Source: Flagellimonas oceani
GTDB taxonomy: Bacteria; Bacteroidota; Bacteroidia; Flavobacteriales; Flavobacteriaceae
NCBI RefSeq assembly: GCF_011068285.1
Contig: NZ_CP049616.1
Span: 2,212,501 to 2,276,500, forward strand
Direction: 5' to 3'
Length of the DNA stretch: 64,000 nucleotides
Part shown: positions 59,199-64,000 of the stretch, piece by piece
Layout of the letters: each line of letters starts with the position of its first letter
Numbering within the stretch: the stretch's first letter is position 1
Made by a program: the position numbers and the translations under genes
The notes under the pieces: generated by a model
What the model was told of the DNA's origin: nothing
Databases searched by the model: none
The model's input: the letters and a program-made list of their open reading frames with translations, nothing else

Positions 59199-59969
59199 TC
59201 AATGGGCCTTTCTCAATGCTCCAGCGTAAGCGTTGGGCAATATGCTGCCCTCAACGGCTTTGGCCGCCTTTTCGACATCATATTCGAAGCGTACAAACTC
59301 CACATGGATGCTATTCTTGTCCGGCCTACGGAAGTTCCCATCCATGTTCAACAGCACATAGCATCCCCTATTGTCGCCATCCTTGGGCTTTCCGATGGAT
59401 CCGATATTTATCGCATGGCGGTATATGGTGCCTCCATCATAATCCAAAAGGGCCTTGTGATAGGGTTGGTGTGTATGTCCAAAACAGAGGATATCGGCAT
59501 TTGCATCCCGCAGGATGCGTACCAGGCTCTTCTCCTTCCGGTCCTCGAAAAGATACTCGTTGATTCGTCTTGGGCTTCCATGCACCAGGAGTAGGTTCAC
59601 TGTTTCATCGTTCCTTTTGAACTCCACATTGATATGGGATGGAAGGTTTTTCAGGTAGGCCCTTTCATCATCCCCCATAATGGAGTTGGTATAGGATATG
59701 GAAATTGCCCCGTTCGCCTTTTCCTCATCGCTCTTGTAGGCACAGCCACAATCATCACTGTTGCGTCCGATGCCAAAATCATAGTTGCCCGCAATGGTGG
59801 GTATCCGGCGTTTTCTGATCTCATGGACCACCTCGTTGGGCCAGATGTTATAGCCCACAAGGTCCCCAAGGCAATAGATGGCGTCCGGCCTATGTTTTTC
59901 CACATCCACAAAAAAGGCCTCAAGGGCAGGAAGGTTGGCGTGGATGTCCGAGAAGAGTGCAATTTTCAT
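59199..59969 (-). CDS. Metallophosphoesterase (YfcE-like) of the ars operon
   Basis: 256 residues. Binuclear metal motifs are in order: FSDIHANLPALEAF (D-x-H), YCLGDLVGYNIWP (GD), AGNYDFGIG (GN-x-D), LLVHGSPR (H) and FGHTHQPYHKALL (GH-x-H). It closes the ars operon, 2 bases after acr3. A similar metallophosphatase is often found beside ACR3 genes; its substrate is unknown. It might hydrolyse arsenate-containing or nucleotide by-products, but that is a guess. Confidence 0.88.
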   Translation of the reverse strand: MKIALFSDIHANLPALEAFFVDVEKHRPDAIYCLGDLVGYNIWPNEVVHEIRKRRIPTIAGNYDFGIGRNSDDCGCAYKSDEEKANGAISISYTNSIMGDDERAYLKNLPSHINVEFKRNDETVNLLLVHGSPRRINEYLFEDRKEKSLVRILRDANADILCFGHTHQPYHKALLDYDGGTIYRHAINIGSIGKPKDGDNRGCYVLLNMDGNFRRPDKNSIHVEFVRFEYDVEKAAKAVEGSILPNAYAGALRKAH

Positions 59970-59971
59970 CC

Positions 59972-61018
59972 TTATGCGGTTTGCGGTTTAAAATACTTTT
60001 TGCGCAACCAAAAGGCGACCCTTACCAACAGAATCAGGGCAGGAACTTCCACCAAGGGCCCGATGACCCCTGCAAAGGCCTGGCCGGAATCCAGTCCGAA
60101 GACGGCAATGGCCACGGCAATGGCGAGCTCAAAGTTGTTCCCGGCTGCTGTAAAGGCCACCGAAGCGGTCTTGTCATATTCGGCACCCATCGCCTTGGTG
60201 AAAAAGAACCCAATGATGAACATCAGGGTAAAGTACACCAAGAGGGGTATGGCGATCACCACCACGTCCATGGGAATCTCCACGATAAGTTCCCCTTTGA
60301 GGGAGAACATGATCACAATGGTGAACAACAGGGCGATCAAGGTCATGGGAGAAATGGCGGGAACAAACTTTTGGGCATACCACTGTTCCCCTTTGATCCG
60401 GACCAATATCGTTCGGCTAAGGATGCCCATAAGGAAGGGGATGCCCAAATAAATGGCCACACTCTCCGCTATGGTCCCTATGGAGATGTCCACAATGGCC
60501 CCTTCAAAGCCAAAATATGGGGGCAAAACGGTGATAAAGATCCACGCATAGAAACTGTAGGCAAACACTTGGAAGATACTGTTCAGGGCCACCAGTCCCG
60601 CACCATATTCCGCACTGCCCTCGGCCAGGTCATTCCAGACCAGCACCATGGCAATGCAACGGGCCAAACCTATCAATATCAATCCGACCATATACTCGGG
60701 ATAGTCCCTCAAAAAGAGGATGGCCAGGACGAACATCAACACGGGGCCGATGATCCAGTTGAGCACCAGGGAAATGGTCAAGATCCTGGTGTTCTTGAAC
60801 ACCTTGGGCAACAGTTTATAATCCACTTTTGCCAAAGGTGGGTACATCATCAGGATGAGACCTATGGCAATGGGGATGTTAGTGGTGCCGCTGTTGAACG
60901 AATTGATGATGTCGGGGAAGGACGGGAAGAAGTAACCGATACCGACCCCTACCGCCATGGCGATAAAGATCCAAAGGGTAAGGTTCCTGTCCAAAAAGCT
61001 CAATTTTTTTACTGCCAT
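59972..61018 (-). CDS. acr3: ACR3 arsenite efflux permease
   Basis: 348 residues with ten membrane helices. [36 protein letters not shown] carries the conserved Cys in helix 4 needed for arsenite transport, and [44 protein letters not shown] is the ACR3 family C-terminal signature. It exports As(III). The start lies 4 bases after the reductase-like gene. Regulation is by the arsR gene upstream. Confidence 0.95.
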   Translation of the reverse strand: MAVKKLSFLDRNLTLWIFIAMAVGVGIGYFFPSFPDIINSFNSGTTNIPIAIGLILMMYPPLAKVDYKLLPKVFKNTRILTISLVLNWIIGPVLMFVLAILFLRDYPEYMVGLILIGLARCIAMVLVWNDLAEGSAEYGAGLVALNSIFQVFAYSFYAWIFITVLPPYFGFEGAIVDISIGTIAESVAIYLGIPFLMGILSRTILVRIKGEQWYAQKFVPAISPMTLIALLFTIVIMFSLKGELIVEIPMDVVVIAIPLLVYFTLMFIIGFFFTKAMGAEYDKTASVAFTAAGNNFELAIAVAIAVFGLDSGQAFAGVIGPLVEVPALILLVRVAFWLRKKYFKPQTA

Positions 61019-61021
61019 GTG

Positions 61022-61654
61022 TTATGATTTGATCTGTGAAAATACATACCAAAGTTCCGTTGCTATCTGTATGCTCCTTTCAAGGTATTTCTCGGCCTGT
61101 TGCGGGGTATTGTCAAAGGCCTTGGGATCCTCAAAGGTGATGGGGATGCGCTTTTCCGCACCGGGCACAAAGGGACAGGCCTCATTGGCCGAATCACAGG
61201 TCATGATGGCCCCAAAGCCGGAACTGGGGTTGAAGGCATCGTCCATTTTCTTGGAGAACCCGATCACCGGATGGGCATTTTCCGCATATTTGATGGCATA
61301 GACAGGATTTTGTCCCTGTGAAAGCTGTTGGATCTGGAACCCTTGTTTCCCCAAGGTTTCCGCCACCATCGGGAACAGGGCCGTGGCTTCGGTCCCCCCC
61401 GAATAGCAAAATACGTTCTTGATGTTGAAATGGAAAGCCATGGCCTGTGCCCATATCTGTGACAGGTGGCTCCTCCTGGAATTGTGGGTGCAAATGAAAT
61501 TCAGGCGTATTTCCTGATTTTCGGAAACTTTCGACTGTATGAACCCGGCAAGGGGATCAAGGATTTCCCTACGCTCCGGGGAAACGGCATCCAGTTTCAA
61601 GGTTGTGATGAATCCCGCTATTTCAGGGAACAGGCTAGTTGTGGTCGTAGTCAT
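61022..61654 (-). CDS. LMW-PTP-type arsenate reductase-like protein
   Basis: 210 residues. The P-loop is LNFICTHNSRRSHLSQIWA (C-x5-R, CTHNSRR), followed by CYSGGTEATALFPMVAETL and later an acidic CDSANEACPF (general acid region). An N-terminal extension of about 45 residues is typical of the Bacteroidota protein annotated as tyrosine phosphatase in ars operons. It probably reduces arsenate with thiol help for export by ACR3. A second, inactive relative is at 62138. Confidence 0.88.
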   Translation of the reverse strand: MTTTTTSLFPEIAGFITTLKLDAVSPERREILDPLAGFIQSKVSENQEIRLNFICTHNSRRSHLSQIWAQAMAFHFNIKNVFCYSGGTEATALFPMVAETLGKQGFQIQQLSQGQNPVYAIKYAENAHPVIGFSKKMDDAFNPSSGFGAIMTCDSANEACPFVPGAEKRIPITFEDPKAFDNTPQQAEKYLERSIQIATELWYVFSQIKS

Positions 61655-61670
61655 TATATAGAATTAAGAT

Positions 61671-62141
61671 TTAGCAACAATTGCCGTCCGGGGAACAGCA
61701 GGGCTCACTTTTCAATTGGGACAGTCTTACCTTTGGTTTCTTTTCGGGGACCCCACACTGGTCCTTGGCAAGGCAGTCGGTCATCTTGGTGGTCAACAGA
61801 AAATGCCCTTCATCAAAGGCAAGGCCATATTTTCCGATAGTGGTGCCCTGGTATTCCACTTCGACTTCCAGTGAGTCCTCTATTTCCAATACCTTTTGGG
61901 ACAGTTCGATGATATGAACCAACTTTTCGGGATGCAACCTGTGGTCATAGTCGTTGGCCTCCCACAGTTGGAAACTGACCACTTCCTCATGGCGCACGGT
62001 TCCCCCGCAGTCTATAAAGTGTTTGTGAATCTTCCCCACTTCGGTGACATGGAAATGTCCGGGGACCATTTCCCCGGTGGGCAATTGGAAGCCAAGGGTT
62101 TCCAATCGGGACAGTACTTCTTTTACTTCTGATAATTTCAT
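61671..62141 (-). CDS. DUF6428 family protein
   Basis: 156 residues. LPTGEMVPGHFHVTEVGKIHKHFIDCGGTVRHEEVVSFQLWEANDYDHRL is the typical DUF6428 segment; the end has Cys clusters (TDCLAKDQCGVPE, PCCSPDGNCC). The family occurs in Bacteroidota ars operons, and the His/Cys residues suggest As(III) or metal binding, perhaps handing it to ACR3. It overlaps the preceding gene's stop by 4 bases (ATGA). Confidence 0.82.
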   Translation of the reverse strand: MKLSEVKEVLSRLETLGFQLPTGEMVPGHFHVTEVGKIHKHFIDCGGTVRHEEVVSFQLWEANDYDHRLHPEKLVHIIELSQKVLEIEDSLEVEVEYQGTTIGKYGLAFDEGHFLLTTKMTDCLAKDQCGVPEKKPKVRLSQLKSEPCCSPDGNCC

Positions 62142-62770
62142 GGATTGTTCATTTTAGCTTTGATAATAGCATCGACCTGGGTGGCGACATAGATCATTTC
62201 CCCCGCGATGACGGCCTTGTTTTCAAAAAGGACCTCTGCATTTCGGTCCGTCAGCCCATCCTGTACATATACCTTGACACTGCTGTCCTCGTCCAAATGT
62301 AAGGATTCGAGGGTCTTTCTGTTGATGGTCCAACTATCGGAGCCATAGCGGACCGAATACGTGAACAGGGATTCGCCCTGCGCATTGGAGACCCTGAACC
62401 CATCGTTCTTCAGCAGGGCCAGACCGGGAAGGGTCTCATTGGCGGTATCCAGACCAGCGGATTCCACCTTGAACCTGTCATATAATCCGTAGTACATAAG
62501 GCCCGTCCTGAGCCAGATCATGGCCAATTGGCCCATATCGTCATTGTCCTGGTCCACAAATTCAACGGTATAAGGGGTCTCCCCCATATTGGACACCATT
62601 CTGGCGGCGAGTTGGTCCAAAAGCTGGATCTTTTCTTTGGGTATCTGGGGAAAAACGGTCTTCAGTTCCTTTACGGAGCGTTGGATCTTTCCCCTCAGTT
62701 CCTGGGAATGTGTGGTCAATGGGAGGCACAACAGCAGCAGTGCCATGGTTAGGATCATTTTTGTTTTCAT
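62138..62770 (-). CDS. Secreted, catalytically dead LMW-PTP/ArsC-like protein
   Basis: 210 residues. A signal peptide (MKTKMILTMALLLLCLPLTTHSQ) sends it to the periplasm. Residues about 60-130 align with the active reductase at 61022: FVDQDNDDMGQLAMIWLRTG stands where FICTHNSRRSHLSQIWAQA is, then KVESAGLDTANETLPGLALLKNDGFRVSN versus FCYSGGTEATALFPMVAETLGKQGFQIQ. The catalytic Cys and Arg are replaced (DQDNDD), so it cannot be a phosphatase or reductase. It may act as an arsenic-species sensor or carrier outside the cytoplasm. First structural gene after arsR. Confidence 0.75.
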   Translation of the reverse strand: MKTKMILTMALLLLCLPLTTHSQELRGKIQRSVKELKTVFPQIPKEKIQLLDQLAARMVSNMGETPYTVEFVDQDNDDMGQLAMIWLRTGLMYYGLYDRFKVESAGLDTANETLPGLALLKNDGFRVSNAQGESLFTYSVRYGSDSWTINRKTLESLHLDEDSSVKVYVQDGLTDRNAEVLFENKAVIAGEMIYVATQVDAIIKAKMNNP

Positions 62771-62800
62771 GGTTTCTATTTTATGGTTTCAGTTTATTAG

Positions 62801-62822
62801 TTAATCGCAATAAAACGATTAA
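62801..62822. promoter_or_regulatory. Inverted repeat downstream of arsR, possible second ArsR site
   Basis: TTAATCG (62801-62807) and CGATTAA (62816-62822), centre CAATAAAA. It shares ATCGCAATA with the region before arsR (63183), suggesting the same repressor can block transcription entering the downstream genes. Confidence 0.5.
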
Positions 62823-62838
62823 TGGGTTCAAAAAAATA

Positions 62839-63171
62839 CTAACAGCACTCTTGGTCCAGTTCAATCCCCTGATCGAGGAATGCCTTGAACTTATCCTTCA
62901 TTTCGTTCCAATTTGCCACATTGACACAGTAACAGACACTGGTGCCCTCCACATCGCCCTTGATGAGTCCCATGTTCCGGAGTTCCTTCAAGTGTTGTGA
63001 AACCGTAGGCTGTGCCAGTCCTATCTCGTCCACAAGGTCACCACAGACACAGGCCTTGACCTTGAAGAGGTGCTGCAATATGGCAATCCGGGCGGGATGG
63101 GCAAATACCTTACCGATGAGGGCGAGCTCATTCTGGTTTTCGGTAAATATTTCGGTCTTTGCCAGTCCCAT
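62839..63171 (-). CDS. arsR: ArsR-family arsenic repressor
   Basis: 110 residues. Winged helix with LIGKVFAHPARIAILQHLFKVKACVCGDLVDEIGLAQPTVSQHLKELRNMGLIKGDVEGTSVCYCVN; the As(III)-binding cysteines fit KACVCGD on helix alpha3 (CxC), with further CYC and C-terminal CC. It represses the operon until arsenite binds. The likely operator is the imperfect repeat at 63183-63206. Confidence 0.93.
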   Translation of the reverse strand: MGLAKTEIFTENQNELALIGKVFAHPARIAILQHLFKVKACVCGDLVDEIGLAQPTVSQHLKELRNMGLIKGDVEGTSVCYCVNVANWNEMKDKFKAFLDQGIELDQECC

Positions 63172-63182
63172 ATCATTATTTT

Positions 63183-63206
63183 ATCGCAATATTACAATAT
63201 ATTGAT
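63183..63206 (-). promoter_or_regulatory. Probable ArsR operator
   Basis: An imperfect palindrome ATCGCAATAT...ATATATTGAT (7 of 10 arm positions match) begins 12 bases upstream of the arsR start and covers the AT-rich promoter. Confidence 0.45.
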
Positions 63207-63279
63207 TCAACATAAAAAGATTTTCGATAAAAATACTTAGGTTCAAACCAAGGCTTTACAAATTTTCAGGGTCACTTGG

Positions 63280-63498
63280 TCATGTACCACAACATCCGGA
63301 TGTTGCCTGAATGGGGGGACAGGCCACCGAACCAAAGGAACAATACACGCAACAATCGCCATTTTTGGGCCTTAGAATGGAGCCGCAATTTTCACATTCA
63401 TAAAAGAACTGACAAGAATCCGTAGGCATCTTTTCCTCTTTGGAATTGCCACAATGCGGACAGGTAATTGTAGAGTACAGATTGATATCCATTATCAC
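63280..63498 (-). CDS. Small Zn-ribbon protein of the mer locus (GDCC type)
   Basis: 72 residues: ITCPHCGNSKEEKMPTDSCQFFYECENCGSILRPKNGDCCVYCSFGSVACPPIQ. CxxC pairs (CPHC, CENC) build a zinc ribbon, and GDCCVYCSFGSVxCPPIQ is the signature of the small GDCCVxC-type protein usually found next to mercury transport genes. Exact role is unknown; it may bind Hg(II) in the cytoplasm. It overlaps the merTP end by 4 bases. Confidence 0.8.
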   Translation of the reverse strand: MIMDINLYSTITCPHCGNSKEEKMPTDSCQFFYECENCGSILRPKNGDCCVYCSFGSVACPPIQATSGCCGT

Positions 63499-64000
63499 TG
63501 GTCCTTTATGGTGTATCCGGTTTTCAAAATGGCGTTCACGATAGCATCCCTGGTGGTTTTGGCGGGATCGTACATTATCTGTGCATTGGCTTTTTGGTAA
63601 TCTGCCTTGACCATGATGATCCCATCAAGTCCATTGACCTCGTGTTCAATATGTGCCTCGCACCCACTGCATGTCATTCCCACGACCGGAATATTGATTT
63701 CCTTGACATCTTGGCTCGCAAAAAAGTTCGTTTGACCCTTGGCTTCCTGTTTCGGGTACAAAGATTGGGCATAATAGGGAAAGGCAAGCATCGCTAAGGC
63801 AAAGACCGTGATGGTCATCAACCAAATTTTACCCTTCCAAAAGGCCGGCTTTTCGTCCGTATCGCATGCACAGTCTATTTCCTTTTTGGCGACTGTCCTT
63901 AACTGTTGGTACCACGCCACTACCAAAACCAAACCCGTAATTCCGATCAAATACGGTCTGAACGGTTCCAAAAACTTAAAATTGGACGCCAGGCCAGATG
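63495..64000 (-). CDS. merTP: MerT-MerP fusion, start outside the window
   Basis: The frame is open to the window edge, so the first membrane helix or more is missing (visible start SGLASNFKFLEPFRPYLIGITG, the MerT second loop/helix). A helix at about 50-70 of the visible part (IWLMTITVFALAMLAFPYY) follows, and then a MerP-like HMA domain with GMTCSGCEAHIEHEVNGL. This fused MerTP type imports Hg(II) for reduction in the cytoplasm. The remaining mer genes should be to the right. Confidence 0.88.
   Translation of the reverse strand, partial: SGLASNFKFLEPFRPYLIGITGLVLVVAWYQQLRTVAKKEIDCACDTDEKPAFWKGKIWLMTITVFALAMLAFPYYAQSLYPKQEAKGQTNFFASQDVKEINIPVVGMTCSGCEAHIEHEVNGLDGIIMVKADYQKANAQIMYDPAKTTRDAIVNAILKTGYTIKDQ

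Noticed and set aside
1..64000. Integrase, att sites, tRNA or insertion sequences
   Set aside because: No tyrosine or serine recombinase, transposase, or cloverleaf could be supported; the element's ends are outside the window.

Overview
The window looks like about 64 kb of a large integrative and conjugative element (ICE) from a member of the Bacteroidota, most likely a Flavobacteriaceae species. The evidence is the CTnDOT-type transfer genes (traE-F-G-I-J-K order), an RteC-type excision regulator, a mobA-mobB-mobC set, SusC/SusD and DUF6520-type genes, and a Bacteroidota-like TAnnTTTG promoter box. No integrase, att site, tRNA, rRNA, CRISPR array or intact insertion sequence is visible, so both ends of the element lie outside the window.

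Layout from left to right. (1) 1-4562, minus strand: mating-pore genes traK(partial)-J-I-G-F-E. (2) 4874-7274, plus strand: a two-gene AT-rich insert (nucleoid-associated-like protein and membrane protein), a possible defence cassette. (3) 7286-9888, minus strand: DnaC-like ATPase, replication-initiator-like protein with iteron-like repeats inside its gene, Xis-like protein and RteC; this is the maintenance and excision switch, with palindromic operator candidates and a folded leader. (4) 9901-22546: a cargo locus with an alpha-oxoamine synthase/acetyltransferase fusion, a PAS-AraC regulator, MauE, DUF6520 peptide, zinc metalloprotease and SusD/SusC; two copies of a 21-bp-period repeat probably place part of it under one regulator. 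(5) 23300-31324, plus strand: an accessory island with a small HTH-like protein, an unknown protein, an FRG-domain protein, a KAP NTPase, and a graspetide-type RiPP unit (three-core precursor, ATP-grasp ligase, membrane protein). (6) 31602-36995, minus strand: mobC (coupling protein), mobB (relaxase), mobA, a probable oriT region, small ICE proteins, radC and ssb.

(7) 37880-46320, minus strand: metal-efflux module (P-type ATPase, Fur-type regulator, membrane-fusion protein, CusA fused to a TolC-like domain, DUF6660), which seems to split ssb from its former upstream region. (8) 46567-55311: leading-region-like genes dnaE and dinB (error-prone repair pair), a divergent SRAP/YedK gene, a Fic protein with a dense operator-like repeat array, and parB. 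(9) 55877-64000, minus strand: thiol and metalloid resistance cargo: two SigZ-like sigma factors with a permease and thioredoxin-like proteins, an ars operon (arsR, a secreted arsenate-reductase-like pseudoenzyme, DUF6428, a LMW-PTP-type reductase, ACR3 exporter, metallophosphoesterase), and the start of a mer locus (Zn-ribbon protein, MerT-MerP fusion cut by the window edge).

The most notable unexplained signals are the triple-core graspetide precursor, the dead secreted ArsC-like protein in the ars operon, a conserved element found three times in the leading region (near 35.5, 46.5 and 55.4 kb), a nested inverted-repeat leader upstream of the Xis-like gene, the 21-bp-period operator pairs, and a shared structured leader in front of several accessory genes. 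All product calls come from reading sequence motifs by eye; no database search was made.
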